A program made the position numbers and the translations under genes. From positions 1-64,000 of the forward strand of contig CAVSRB010000001.1 of NCBI GenBank assembly GCA_963730305.1: DNA of 64,000 nt, read 5' to 3'. The DNA comes from CAMYMQ01 sp963730305 (GTDB lineage: Bacteria; Pseudomonadota; Alphaproteobacteria; Bin65). Shown in pieces: positions 43,087 through 52,638 of the stretch (the first letter of the stretch is position 1; every line of letters starts with the position of its first letter). Below the pieces are notes generated by a model. That model saw nothing but the letters and a program-made list of their open reading frames with translations. It made no database searches and was not told the DNA's origin.

Positions 43087-43210
43087 GAACCTCCCCGATC
43101 CAGGGCCCCTGCCGAGCGGCGGTGGCCGGCCGCCGGGCGACGGTCGCGGCGCCGGCAAGCGCACCATCGCCGCTATTCCTGATTCCCGTTCCCAAGCGTA
43201 CACTCCGGCC

Positions 43211-44975
43211 ATGCCGGATACCCCGCAGCGCAGATTGGCGGCGATCGTGTCGACTGACGTCGTCGGCTACTCGCGCCTGATGGGCGCCAACGAGGCCGAC
43301 ACCCTCGAACGGATGAAGACGTACCGGCGCGAACTCTGGAATCCCTTGATCGCCAAGCATGGCGGGCGGGTCGTCGGCACCGCCGGGGATTCGCTGTTGA
43401 TCGAGTATTCGAGCACGGTTTCGGCGGTGCAAAGCGCCATCGAGCTGCAGGAAGCCATGGCGGCGCGCGAGGCGGCGCAGCCCGACGACCGGAAGATGTT
43501 GCTGCGGATCGGGGTCAACATCGGCGAGGTCGTCGTCGATGGCGGCGACATCTTCGGCGACGGCGTGAACGTCGCCGCGCGTCTGCAGACGATGGCGTCG
43601 CCGGGCGGCATCTGCATTTCGGGCAAGGTCTACGAGGAGGTCGAGGGCAAGCTCGCCGCCGCCTTCGCGTCGGCCGGCGAGCATCAGGTCAAGAACATCG
43701 CCCGCCCGATCCAGATATGGCGGTGGTCGGCGCCGGAAGGCGCGGCCGGGTCCAGAGGGCTCGGCCGCCGCCAACGCACCCCAGCCCGCGCCCAACAAGC
43801 CGTCGATCGCGGTCCTGCCGTTCGCCAACATGTCCGGCGATCCGGAGCAGGACTATTTCGCCGACGGGCTGGCCGAGGACATCATCACGGAGCTGTCGCG
43901 GTTTCGATCCTTCTTCGTCGTCGCCCGCAATTCGAGCTTTGTCTACAAGGGCCGCGCCGTGGACGTCCGCACCGTGGGGAGCGAGCTCGGCGTGCGCTAT
44001 GTCCTCGAGGGCGGCGTGCGCAAGAGCGGCGAGCGGCTGCGGATCACCGCACAGCTCATCGAGACGGCGACCGGCAACCACGTCTGGGCCGAGAAGTTCG
44101 ACGGTCGCCTGGCCGACGTCTTCGATCTCCAGGACGAGATCACCGGCACGATCGTCGCCACCCTGTCCGGGCGCGTCGAGGCCTCGCAGGTGGAGCAGAT
44201 CGTCCGCAAGCCGCCGAAGAACATGGCGGCCTATGAACTCGTGCTGGCCGCCAAGGTGCAACATCATCGCGCCACGAAGGACGACAACGTTGCCGCCCTG
44301 CAACTCGTGGAGCGCGCCATCGAAGTCGATCCCGGCTACGCCCAGGCCTACGCCTGGAAGGGCTGCCTCACCGGTCAGGCGGTGGCGCGCGGTTTCGTCG
44401 ACGGCGATCCGCGCGCGCACCTCAGGCGCGCCTTCGACTGCGTCCAAAAGGGCCTGTCGCTCGACGAGAACGACATCGAATGCCACCGCGTGCTGTGCGA
44501 GGCCTTCATGGCGGAACGAAACCTCGACAAGGCCCGCACCCATCACGACCGCGCCTTCGCGCTCAATCCCAACGATCCGCGCATCGTCGCCCAGCGCGGC
44601 GAGCTGTTCACCTGGCTCGGCGAGGTGGAGAAGGCGGTCGAATGGCTGCAAACGGCGATGCGCCTGGACCCGTTCGGGGTGCGCGAGCGGTCGCACCTTC
44701 TTGGCCGGGCCTTGCTGGCCGCTCACCGCTATGCCGAAGCCGCCGACGCCTATCGCCAGTCCGCCTACCAGCACCGGCCCGAGCCGCATGCCGATCTGGC
44801 AGCCTCGCTGGCGCAGGCCGGCTGCACGGCGGAAGCCGCCACGGAGATCGCGGAAACGCTCCGGATCAAGCCGGACTTCTCTGCCTCGGCCTACGTCGGC
44901 AGCCTCGGATACGTTCGCGACATGGACCGCGAGCACCACCGCACGTCCCTGACCATGGCGGGTGCGCCCCTCTAG
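43211..44975 (+). CDS. Class III adenylate cyclase with TolB-like and TPR domains, one frameshift
   Basis: Residues 1-170 are a class III cyclase: STDVVGYSRLMGANEADTLE with a metal-binding Asp, GGRVVGTAGDSLLIEYSS with the second acid, and IGVNIGEVVVDGGDIFGDGVNVAAR. A frame change near 43,750 leads into NKPSIAVLPFANMSGDPEQD (TolB-N-like), then TPR repeats to the end (IEVDPGYAQAYAWKGCL, FALNPNDPRIVAQRGEL). This architecture is abundant in alphaproteobacteria. It makes cAMP from ATP. Rebuilt length is about 587 residues. The second catalytic Asp set is present, so the enzyme is probably active if the indel is an error. Confidence 0.88.
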
Positions 44976-45017
44976 CCGAAATGCGCCTTCGCGTGTGCGC
45001 GCGTGCGGGATCCCGTC

Positions 45018-46475
45018 CTAAGCGAACGGGTCGGCCACCTTGGGCCAATAGGGCACCGCGACCCGCTTGAACGGGATGTTGGCGAAGTCCGGCGTGATCG
45101 CGCCGGGCGAGCTGACGTAGATCACCTCGCTGCCGATCGGCGAAAAGCCGGCGTGGAAATGCTGTGACGACTTGACGATCACGGCCTTCTTCGCCGCCAG
45201 GTCGATGCCGAACTGGGTGAAGGCGTCGGGGTTGAAGGTCTGGGAGCGGACCGAGATCAGCACGAGGTCGAGCCCCGCCGCCTCGACCCATACCGAATCG
45301 CCGATCGGCATCTCCGAGGTGCCGAAGCTCTGGCGCGCATTGTCGATGATCTTGCGCACGGTGACGGTCAGGTCGACCGGCGCGCCCGAGGTCGGGCCGC
45401 ACTTGCCGCCGATTCGCAGGTCCAGGGTCGCGCCCTCGCCCGCCTCCTTGCAGAAGCGCACCGCGACCGGGTCCCAGAACAGGCCGAGCGCGATGTCGGT
45501 CATGCCCCGGTCGAGGACGTCGCGCAGGATGAAGGTGGCGTCGGCCGGTGCGCCGCCGCCGGCATTGTCCGAGACGTCGGCGACGATCACCGGCGCGGCG
45601 TTGGACGACGCCACCCGGGTCAGCCCGTCGTCGATCGACACGTAGTCGGGCGCTGTCCGGTCGCGCAGCGACCAGATCTCCTCGCCGAGCGCCTGTGCCG
45701 TCGCCGCTCCCTTGGCCGGGTCGGCGTCGGTGACCACGACCATCTTGGCGGTGGTGTCGGGCACGTCCGACCACGGGAAGCCGTGAGCGAAGGAAACCGA
45801 CAGGATCCCAACCTCTTGTTCCGTATCCTTCAGCTTCTGGACGAACGTCGCCATCGGCTCGGCGGTGGTCGGCCAGACGTTGACCATGCGGCAGTCGTAG
45901 ACCGACATCACCGGCCGGGTCCGCCCCTCGATCTTGCCGAGCAGCACGTCGAACAGCTCGGCCGCGCGCTCCTTGCCGTCGATGTGCGGGTATTCCTTGA
46001 AGGTGATCAGGGCGTCGGCCGCGCCGGTCATCGCTTCCGTGATCGAACAGTGCAGGTCGAGCTCGGCGCCGATCGCGGCGTCGGCCCCGGCGATGCCCCG
46101 CGCCCGGGTCAGGATGTCGCCCTCGCAGTCGAGATAGCCGTCGGCGACCATGGCGCCGTGCATGCAGATCAGCACCATGTCGACCGGCAGCGCGGCCTTG
46201 AGGTCGTCGAGCAGTTCGCCGCGCAGGCTTTCGTAGACTGCGCGGGTGGTCACCCCGGCCGGCTCGGCGAAGGCGGCGATGCTCTCGACCACCTCGAAGC
46301 CCTTGGCCTCGGCCGCCTTGCGCCAGACGTGCAGCGGCTCGCTGAACAGGTTCGGCGGGTGCGCGGTCGCGTCGCCGCGATAGAGCATGGTCTCTTCGAA
46401 GTTCGCCCAGCCGGTCGGCATCGGCGAGAAGGTGTTGGTCTCGGTCCCGAGGCAGGCGATGAAGACTTTGGTCAC
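45018..46475 (-). CDS. M81-family metallopeptidase (MlrC-like)
   Basis: 485 residues matching MlrC, the last enzyme of microcystin degradation, and its many relatives of unknown substrate. Conserved parts: LGTETNTFSPMPTGWANFEE at the N-terminus, DMVLICMHGAMVADGYLDCEGD with Asp/His ligand candidates, GAELDLHCSITEAM, and the C-terminal domain with SSQHFHAGFSP. Probable zinc sites are in the HGAM and DLHC segments. No signal peptide. It is the last gene of a TRAP transporter operon, so it probably acts on the imported compound, perhaps cleaving a peptide-like or carbamoyl bond; this is inference. Confidence 0.85.
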   Translation of the reverse strand: MTKVFIACLGTETNTFSPMPTGWANFEETMLYRGDATAHPPNLFSEPLHVWRKAAEAKGFEVVESIAAFAEPAGVTTRAVYESLRGELLDDLKAALPVDMVLICMHGAMVADGYLDCEGDILTRARGIAGADAAIGAELDLHCSITEAMTGAADALITFKEYPHIDGKERAAELFDVLLGKIEGRTRPVMSVYDCRMVNVWPTTAEPMATFVQKLKDTEQEVGILSVSFAHGFPWSDVPDTTAKMVVVTDADPAKGAATAQALGEEIWSLRDRTAPDYVSIDDGLTRVASSNAAPVIVADVSDNAGGGAPADATFILRDVLDRGMTDIALGLFWDPVAVRFCKEAGEGATLDLRIGGKCGPTSGAPVDLTVTVRKIIDNARQSFGTSEMPIGDSVWVEAAGLDLVLISVRSQTFNPDAFTQFGIDLAAKKAVIVKSSQHFHAGFSPIGSEVIYVSSPGAITPDFANIPFKRVAVPYWPKVADPFA

Positions 46476-47012
46476 TCAGACGGTCTCCCGGTTCGGGTCG
46501 GGCTCCTGGTCGAGCCCGCTGGGGTCGCCGGCCAGCCGCGCGGCGAGATGGATGACGATGGTGGCCATGGCGAAGGGCACGGCGGCGGCGATCCAGGCCA
46601 GGGACAGGCCGACGGCGTCGGCCGTGCGGCCCATGCTGCGCGCGATGAAGCCGTCCGAGAGGTCCCAGCCGGCGCCGAACAGCGAGTAGTAGAGCACCGG
46701 CAGGACGAAGATCAGCACGGCGGCCGCGGCGGCCAGCGCCGTGCCGGTGACGATCGCCCGCCCCTTGCTCGCCGGGATGGTGACCAGGGCGGGGTCGAAA
46801 CGGGTCTTGAACGCCAGCGTGGCGCCGAGCAGCCCGCCCCACACCATGGCGAAGCGGGTCAGCTCCTCGGTCCACGACGGCGGCTGGGCGAAGCCGTAGC
46901 GGGCGACCACCTGGATCGTCACGAACACGAGCATGGCGGCCAGGCAGGCGATCGCGCCCCACCGGCACAGCCAGTGGAGCGCGTCGCTTGTCCGGATGAT
47001 CGCCCGGCGCAT
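46476..47012 (-). CDS. TRAP transporter small membrane subunit (DctQ)
   Basis: 178 residues with four membrane helices, about 18-36, 52-70, 90-112 and 135-158. The DctQ signature is visible as QVVARYGFAQPPSWTEELTR and GGLLGATLAF. It joins the DctM subunit in the plasma membrane. It ends directly at the M81 gene start and is 22 bases from dctP. Confidence 0.88.
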   Translation of the reverse strand: MRRAIIRTSDALHWLCRWGAIACLAAMLVFVTIQVVARYGFAQPPSWTEELTRFAMVWGGLLGATLAFKTRFDPALVTIPASKGRAIVTGTALAAAAAVLIFVLPVLYYSLFGAGWDLSDGFIARSMGRTADAVGLSLAWIAAAVPFAMATIVIHLAARLAGDPSGLDQEPDPNRETV

Positions 47013-47034
47013 CGGGGTGCGTGTCCGCGGGCGG

Positions 47035-48021
47035 CTATTGCACCGCGGCGGCGGCGTCGGTCCAGATCTTGACCTGGGCCGGCGTCATCACGCCCTTGTC
47101 GTAGACCTTCTGCGACAGCTTGACGAACTCGGCCCGGGCCTTGGGCGTGAGCGTGGTGATCTTGATGCCCTTGCCGGTCGCCATCGCGCGCATCGCCGGG
47201 GTCGCCTTCTTGAGCCACGCCATGGTGCTGGCGTTCGCCGCGGCGACCGCGCCGTCGACGATCTTGCGGTCCTTGGCGCTCAAGCCCTGGTACCACTTCT
47301 CGGACGCGATCGCGATCCGCACCGGCACCGAGACGGCCGCGGCCGTGAAATACTTGATGAAGTCGGTGTGGCCGAACAGCACCGGCACGAAGACCGGGTT
47401 GAGGTAGCCGTCGGCGACCCCGGTCTGCAGCGCGTTGGGGACCTCCTTCCACGGCACGACCGTGCCCTTGGCGCCCCAGGCCTGGTAGAGCGCGATCTGC
47501 GACTTGTCGAGCGCGCGCATGCGCAGGCCCTTCATATCGGCGACGCTCTTGATCGGCCGCTTGGTGTTGAAGATGCCGGCGGGCGGGCCGAGGTGCAGGA
47601 AGGCGAGCAGGCGCACGCCCTTGGGCGTGATCTTGGCGTTGATCTGGTCGATCAGCTTGGCCTTGGCGACCGCCGCGTTGAACTGCGCGTTGCTCTTGAA
47701 CAGGTAGGGCAGATAGGCGCCGAAGATCAGCGTATCGAGCTTGCCGGCGACCTGGAGCGCCGAGTTCGAGACCTCGAGCAGGCCCTGGCTGACCTGGTCG
47801 AGCCGCTCGGCCTCGCCGCCCAGCGCGCCGCGCTTGTACAGCTTGGCTTTCAGCCCCTTGGCGTTGAGGTCGTCCGAGAACGCCTTGGACCAGACGTAGG
47901 TGCCGCACAGCTTGGGGCTGGGCGGGCAGTCGAGGGCGATCTTGACCTCGGCCCGGGCTGCGCCGGTGCTCGCACCGAGCGCCAGCGCGACGCCGGCGAT
48001 GCTGAGAGACAGTTTCCTCAT
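47035..48021 (-). CDS. TRAP transporter solute-binding protein (DctP)
   Basis: 328 residues. Signal peptide KLSLSIAGVALALGASTGAARAE (about residues 3-24). DctP features follow: LPYLFKSNAQFNAAVAKAK and the ligand clamp with the Arg in KGLRMRAL and SVADMKG, then VPWKEVPNALQTGVADGYLN. It captures a carboxylate-type ligand in the periplasm; the ligand is unknown. It precedes dctQ, follows dctM. The gene order M-P-Q is unusual compared with the common P-Q-M. Confidence 0.9.
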   Translation of the reverse strand: MRKLSLSIAGVALALGASTGAARAEVKIALDCPPSPKLCGTYVWSKAFSDDLNAKGLKAKLYKRGALGGEAERLDQVSQGLLEVSNSALQVAGKLDTLIFGAYLPYLFKSNAQFNAAVAKAKLIDQINAKITPKGVRLLAFLHLGPPAGIFNTKRPIKSVADMKGLRMRALDKSQIALYQAWGAKGTVVPWKEVPNALQTGVADGYLNPVFVPVLFGHTDFIKYFTAAAVSVPVRIAIASEKWYQGLSAKDRKIVDGAVAAANASTMAWLKKATPAMRAMATGKGIKITTLTPKARAEFVKLSQKVYDKGVMTPAQVKIWTDAAAAVQ

Positions 48022-48046
48022 GACAAACTCCTTCCCTGAAGTGTGT

Positions 48047-49333
48047 TTATCCGGTCGCGATTCCCGCGATCCGGGGCAGGAACAGAACGAGGCCGGGGCT
48101 GAACACCAGCACGACCAGCACGGCGATCTCGACCGCGACGAAGGGCAGGATCGCCCGCGCGAGCTGCCAGTAGCCCACCTTGGACACGGTCGAGACCACG
48201 ACCAGGCAGCCGCCCAGAGGCGGCGAGATCAGGCCGATGCACAGGTTGAAGCAGAGCACGATGCCCAGGTGCACCGGGTCGATGCCCTGGGCGATCGCCG
48301 CCGGCGCCAGGATCGGCACCAGCAGGGTCAGGGCGACCGGGATGTCGAAGATCATCCCGGCGAACAGGAAGATCAGGTTGATCATCAAGAGGTAGTGGAT
48401 GCCCGACAGCCCCGCGCTCTTGACCAGCGAGGCCAGGTAGTCGGGCCAGCCGAGCAGCCCGGCGAGGTAGCCGAGCACCGCGACCGCCGACAGGATCATG
48501 AAGATCGCGCCGGTCAGCGTCGCCGCGCGCTCGAACGATTCGCGCAGCATGGCCAGGTTGACGCCCTGGTAGAGGCTGCCGGCGGCGATCGCGGCCAGGA
48601 CGGCGATCGCCGAAGCCTCGGTCGGCGTGGTCAGGCCGAAGACGATGCCGGCCAGGATGATCACCGGCAGGCTCAGCGCCGGCAGCGCCTTGATGAAGGA
48701 CGGGATGAGCGGCGGGATCTCCTCTTCCCGGCCGCCGGGATGGTCGTCGCGGTAGGCGTAGAAGGCGTTGATCGCGAACAGCGCCATTGCCAGCAGCAGC
48801 CCCGGCACGATGCCGGCGATGAACAGCGCCGCCACCGAGGTCTGCATCAGCGCGCCGTAGATGATCAGGATGATCGAGGGCGGGATGATCGGCCCGATGA
48901 TCGACGAGGCCGCGGTCACCGCGCCGGCATAGGTGGCGGTGTAGCCGCGCTCGCGCATCGCCGGCACCAGCGTGTTGGACAGCGCCGCGGCGTCGGCGAC
49001 CGCCGAGCCGGAGATGCCGGCGAAGAACACCGAGGTCAGGATGTTGACGTGGCCGAGCCCGCCCTTGAGCCGTCCCATCAGCGCCATCGAGAAGTCGATC
49101 AGCACCTTGGTGATGCCCGACCGGTTCATGATCTCGCCGGTCAGGATGAACAGCGGCATGGCCAAGAGCGCGAAGACGTCGAGCTGGGCGAAGATGCGCT
49201 GCGGGATGATCGCCAGGTACTGGGGCCGGTCGGTGGCGACGTAGGTGAGCACCGCCCCGGCGCCGATCGCGTAGGCGATCGCGGTGCCCGCGAGGACGAA
49301 CAGGAGAACGACGACGGCGGGCCAGGCGGTCAT
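48047..49333 (-). CDS. TRAP transporter large membrane subunit (DctM)
   Basis: 428 residues and about 12 helices, the sodium-coupled pore of the TRAP transporter. Start at 49,333 (MTAWPAVVVLLFVLAGTAIA) overlaps the tetR stop by four bases. The DctM landmarks are SGSAVADAAALSNTLVPAM and SSIIGPIIPPSIILIIYGA, and GLTTPTEASAIAVLAA in the second half. Length is normal. It follows tetR directly, so regulator and transporter are on one transcript, and expression should be self-limiting. Confidence 0.93.
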   Translation of the reverse strand: MTAWPAVVVLLFVLAGTAIAYAIGAGAVLTYVATDRPQYLAIIPQRIFAQLDVFALLAMPLFILTGEIMNRSGITKVLIDFSMALMGRLKGGLGHVNILTSVFFAGISGSAVADAAALSNTLVPAMRERGYTATYAGAVTAASSIIGPIIPPSIILIIYGALMQTSVAALFIAGIVPGLLLAMALFAINAFYAYRDDHPGGREEEIPPLIPSFIKALPALSLPVIILAGIVFGLTTPTEASAIAVLAAIAAGSLYQGVNLAMLRESFERAATLTGAIFMILSAVAVLGYLAGLLGWPDYLASLVKSAGLSGIHYLLMINLIFLFAGMIFDIPVALTLLVPILAPAAIAQGIDPVHLGIVLCFNLCIGLISPPLGGCLVVVSTVSKVGYWQLARAILPFVAVEIAVLVVLVFSPGLVLFLPRIAGIATG

Positions 49334-50070
49334 CGGGCGCCCTCCCCGCCGGCGCGCGCGGCGAGCCGTTCCAGGCCGCCGATCGCGACCTCGACATAGG
49401 CGTCGAAGCTGTCGTCGAGCGGGACGTCGACGCCGTTCTGCCAGCGGACCACGAAGGCCCGGTTCTCCAGCCCCGGCAGGTGGCGCGCGAGCGCGGGATA
49501 CTCGGCCGGATCGACGCTGCGGAAGGCGTCGCGCACCTCCGCCTCCCACGCGGGCGAGCCGTCGGCGGGCGCCGACGCGAACTCGATGGTGACGAAGCCG
49601 GTCATCACCGCGATGACGACGTTGTAGGCGCGGCGCAGGTCGTCTCCCGCAAACCCGGCGGTCTCGAGCACGGTCAGGATCTGGTCGATCAGCTCGGGCC
49701 GCACGCCGCCGTTGGAGATCAGCTGCGCGCCGGCCAGCGGCACCGCGTTCGGATGCTCGCGCACGGCGCGGCGGTAGCGGTGGAGCAGCTGGCGGACCCA
49801 GTCGCGCCAGTCGTCGGACGGCTTCGCCGGCAGCACGTCGTGCATGGCGTGGTCGACGACGGCGGCGAGCAGCGCGTTGCGGTTGGGGATGTACCAGTAG
49901 ATCGCGGTGGGATAGACGCCCAGCGCCCGGGCGAGCTTGCGGACGGTCAGGGCGTCGGCGCCCTCGCGGTCGACGATGGCCAGGGCGGCGTCGAGGATCC
50001 GCGTGCGGTCCAGCGCCGGACCGTCGTCGGCGGTCGCGCGCGGCGCGTGCGCGGTCTTCCGGGCCTGCAC
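49330..50070 (-). CDS. TetR-family transcriptional regulator
   Basis: 246 residues from a GTG at 50,070. The HTH (about 25-70) includes RILDAALAIVDREGADALTV and ARALGVYPTAIYWYIPNRNA, close to the consensus T-x-x-x-I-Y-x-(H/Y)-F. The longer C-terminal ligand domain has conserved helices (MHDVLPAKPSDDWRDWVRQL). It sits at the head of dctM-dctP-dctQ-M81 and opposite an aminotransferase gene; a palindrome at 50,141-50,155 is its likely site. It probably senses the imported compound or a breakdown product and controls both directions. Confidence 0.9.
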   Translation of the reverse strand: MQARKTAHAPRATADDGPALDRTRILDAALAIVDREGADALTVRKLARALGVYPTAIYWYIPNRNALLAAVVDHAMHDVLPAKPSDDWRDWVRQLLHRYRRAVREHPNAVPLAGAQLISNGGVRPELIDQILTVLETAGFAGDDLRRAYNVVIAVMTGFVTIEFASAPADGSPAWEAEVRDAFRSVDPAEYPALARHLPGLENRAFVVRWQNGVDVPLDDSFDAYVEVAIGGLERLAARAGGEGAR

Positions 50071-50140
50071 CCCTGCACCCTCCCCCGATCGTCCCGAACA
50101 AACGAACGGTCGCAGATTATTGAAGCCCCGGCAAGTTATA

Positions 50141-50155
50141 TTGTACAGTGTACAA
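50141..50155. promoter_or_regulatory. TetR-type operator in the divergent promoter
   Basis: TTGTACA-G-TGTACAA, perfect 7-bp arms, lies 71 bases before the tetR GTG and 45 bases before the aminotransferase ATG. The AAGTTATATTG just before the site can serve as a -10 for the plus direction. Confidence 0.75.
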
Positions 50156-50199
50156 GAGCCGTCGGTGACGGCCATTGGGGGGCGAGCGAGGACTGGGCG

Positions 50200-51534
50200 A
50201 TGACGACAGATGGAGGGGCGGCTCACGCGGCCCACGCGGCCCAGGTGGCCTTGCAGCAGGCGATGGCCGAGTACGCCGCGCGCAACCCGGAGAGCGCCGC
50301 GCAGTTCGAGCGGGCCTGCCGGTCGATGCCCGGCGGCAACACCCGCACCGTGCTCTACTTCGACCCCTTCCCGCTGTGTATCGTCCGCGGCGAGGGCTGC
50401 CGGTTGTGGGACGCCGACGGCCACGGCTACGTCGACCTGCTCGGCGAGTTCACCGCCGGCCTCTACGGCCATTCCGACCCGGTGATCCGCGCCGCGATCG
50501 ACCGCGCGCTCGACGGCGGGCTCAACTTGTCGGGCCACAACGCGCTGGCGCCCAGGCTGGCGGCGGTAATCTGCGAGCGTTTCGCGTCGATCGACCGGGT
50601 CCGCTTCACCAATTCGGGGACCGAGGCCAACCTGATGGCGCTGGCCGCGGCGACCGCCGTCACCGGCCGGCGCCGCATCCTGGTGTTCGAGGGCGGCTAC
50701 CACGGCAGCGTGCTGTCCTTCCCGCCGGGCGGCTCGCCGCTCAACGTGCCCCACGACTTCGTGGTCGCGCCCTACAACGATATCCAAGCCGCGCGGGCGG
50801 CGATCGAGGTGGCCGGCGGCGATCTGGCCGCGATCCTGGTCGAGCCGATGCAGGGGGCCGGCGGCTGCATCCCCGGCGATCCGGACTTCCTGGCGATGCT
50901 GCGCGCGGCGGCGAGCGATGCGGGCGCGCTGTTGATCTTCGACGAGGTGATGACCTCGCGGCTGTCGCCCGGCGGCCGCCAGGCCCTGCTCGGCATCACG
51001 CCGGACCTGACCACCCTGGGCAAGTACATCGGCGGCGGCCTGACCTTCGGCGCCTTCGGCGGCCGGGAGGACATCATGGCCCGGTTCGACCCGCGCCGGC
51101 CCGGCCACCTCGACCACCCCGGCACCTTCAACAACAACGTCGTGACCATGGCCGCCGGCCTCGCCGGCATGACCGAGCGGGCCACGCCCGAGGCGCTCGA
51201 CGCGCTCAACCGGCGCGGCGACGCCCTGCGCGAGCGTCTCAACGCGCTCTTCGAAACGCGCGGCGCCCCCTACCATGTCACCGGCCTCGGCTCGGTCATG
51301 AACGTCCACGCCCATGGCGATCCGAAACGAGACGACGGAGGGCGGGCCGAGACGCTGAAGGCGCTGTTCTTCTTCGACATGCTGGCGCGCGGCTATTACT
51401 GCGCGCGGCGGGGCCTGATCGCCCTGTCGCTGCCGTTCGACGATGCCCTGGCCGACGGCCTGGTCGCGGCCGTCGAGGACTTCCTCGACGCCCGCGGCGC
51501 CCTGCTCGGCAATTCCGCGCCGGCGGCGGCGTAG
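50200..51534 (+). CDS. Class III aminotransferase, glutamate-1-semialdehyde aminomutase-like
   Basis: 444 residues. PLP-binding Lys is in TTLGKYIGGGLTFGAFGG; the PLP-phosphate Ser-Gly-Thr is in RFTNSGTEANLMALAAA; the PLP-ring Asp is in LLIFDEVMTSRLSPGG. The gate of true HemL is present in outline, but the context is not heme synthesis, so a catabolic amine or amino-acid substrate is more likely. It begins a plus-strand group with the phosphotriesterase-like gene, XRE regulator and amidase. The operator upstream is shared with tetR. Confidence 0.9.
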   Translation: MTTDGGAAHAAHAAQVALQQAMAEYAARNPESAAQFERACRSMPGGNTRTVLYFDPFPLCIVRGEGCRLWDADGHGYVDLLGEFTAGLYGHSDPVIRAAIDRALDGGLNLSGHNALAPRLAAVICERFASIDRVRFTNSGTEANLMALAAATAVTGRRRILVFEGGYHGSVLSFPPGGSPLNVPHDFVVAPYNDIQAARAAIEVAGGDLAAILVEPMQGAGGCIPGDPDFLAMLRAAASDAGALLIFDEVMTSRLSPGGRQALLGITPDLTTLGKYIGGGLTFGAFGGREDIMARFDPRRPGHLDHPGTFNNNVVTMAAGLAGMTERATPEALDALNRRGDALRERLNALFETRGAPYHVTGLGSVMNVHAHGDPKRDDGGRAETLKALFFFDMLARGYYCARRGLIALSLPFDDALADGLVAAVEDFLDARGALLGNSAPAAA

Positions 51535-51535
51535 C

Positions 51536-52579
51536 GTGGGCGGCGCTTTGGAAGGCCTCGCCGGCCGCATCCAGACCGTCACCGGCCCGATCGACCCGGC
51601 CAAGCTCGGTCCCACCCTGATGCACGAGCACCTGCTGATCGACCTCAACCCGCCGGGCACGCGCGACGGGGTCGAGGACGAGCCGGATATCGACCTGTGC
51701 ACCTGCTCCAAGATCGCCTACGGCCAGCTCCGCTCGCGGCGCAACCTGCGGCTCGACGACGTCGACACGGCGGTCGCCGAGGTCGCCGAGATGCGCGACG
51801 CCGGCGGCGCGGCCATCGTCGACCTGACCTGCGGCGGCCTGGCGCCCGCTCCTGAAGCCTTGGTGCGCATCGCCGAGGCGACCGGGGTCGATATCGTCAT
51901 GGGCTGCGGCCACTATGTCGACGAATACCAGGACCCGGCCAACCATGACCGCAGCGTCGACGACTTCGCCGCGGAAATGACCGAACAGGTCACCAAGGGC
52001 GCCTGGGGCACCGGCGTGCGCGCCGGCATCATCGGCGAGATCGGCTGCCAGAGCCCGTGGACGGAGCTGGAAAAGCGCGTGCTGCGCGGCGCCCTGATCG
52101 CCCAGGCGGAGACCGGCGCGGCGCTCAACATCCATCCCGGCCGGCATCCGGACCAGCCCCGGGAGGTGATGGACTTCATCCGCGCCGCCGGCCACCCGGC
52201 CGGGCGCGTGATCATCAGCCATATCGACCGGACGATCTTCGACGCCGACCGGCTGCTGCGGCTGGCCGACACCGGCTGCGTGATCGAGTTCGACCTGTTC
52301 GGCTGGGAGATCTCGCACTATCCGATGTCCGACATCGACATGCCCAACGACGCGGGCCGGCTGCAATGGGTCCGGCTGCTGATCGACCACGGCCACCTCG
52401 ACCGGGTGCTGATCAGCCACGACATCTGCACGCGGACGCGGCTGACGCGGTATGGCGGCCATGGCTATCAGCATATCTTCGCCAACGTCCTGCCCCTGAT
52501 GAAACGGCGCGGCTTCACCGACGCCGAGATCGACGCGATCCTGGTCGCCAACCCGCGGCGCCTGTTGACCTTTGTCTGA
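51536..52579 (+). CDS. Phosphotriesterase-family (PLL) lactonase/hydrolase
   Basis: 347 residues from a GTG at 51,536, one base after the aminotransferase stop. It is an amidohydrolase-fold metalloenzyme: LMHEHLLIDLNP gives the HxH ligand pair, RAGIIGEIGCQSP the bridging residue (Glu instead of the carboxylated Lys of the bacterial phosphotriesterase), ALNIHPGRHP and VIISHIDRT the next two His ligands, and LISHDICTRTRL the Asp. Bridging Glu is typical of the phosphotriesterase homology proteins. Likely reaction is opening of a lactone or ester; the exact substrate is unknown. Confidence 0.85.
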   Translation: MGGALEGLAGRIQTVTGPIDPAKLGPTLMHEHLLIDLNPPGTRDGVEDEPDIDLCTCSKIAYGQLRSRRNLRLDDVDTAVAEVAEMRDAGGAAIVDLTCGGLAPAPEALVRIAEATGVDIVMGCGHYVDEYQDPANHDRSVDDFAAEMTEQVTKGAWGTGVRAGIIGEIGCQSPWTELEKRVLRGALIAQAETGAALNIHPGRHPDQPREVMDFIRAAGHPAGRVIISHIDRTIFDADRLLRLADTGCVIEFDLFGWEISHYPMSDIDMPNDAGRLQWVRLLIDHGHLDRVLISHDICTRTRLTRYGGHGYQHIFANVLPLMKRRGFTDAEIDAILVANPRRLLTFV

Positions 52580-52638
52580 CGCCGTCCTCGGTCTGACGCC
52601 TTCTTCGTTGCGGAAACGGTATCCGCAGAATTTTACTA

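Noticed and set aside
44866..46968. Long minus-strand frame overlapping M81 and dctQ
   Set aside because: Alternative frame of the M81 gene; Arg/Pro/Gly-rich with no domain.
49480..51534. Extension of the aminotransferase frame upstream over tetR
   Set aside because: The coding part begins at 50,200; the upstream portion is antisense to tetR.
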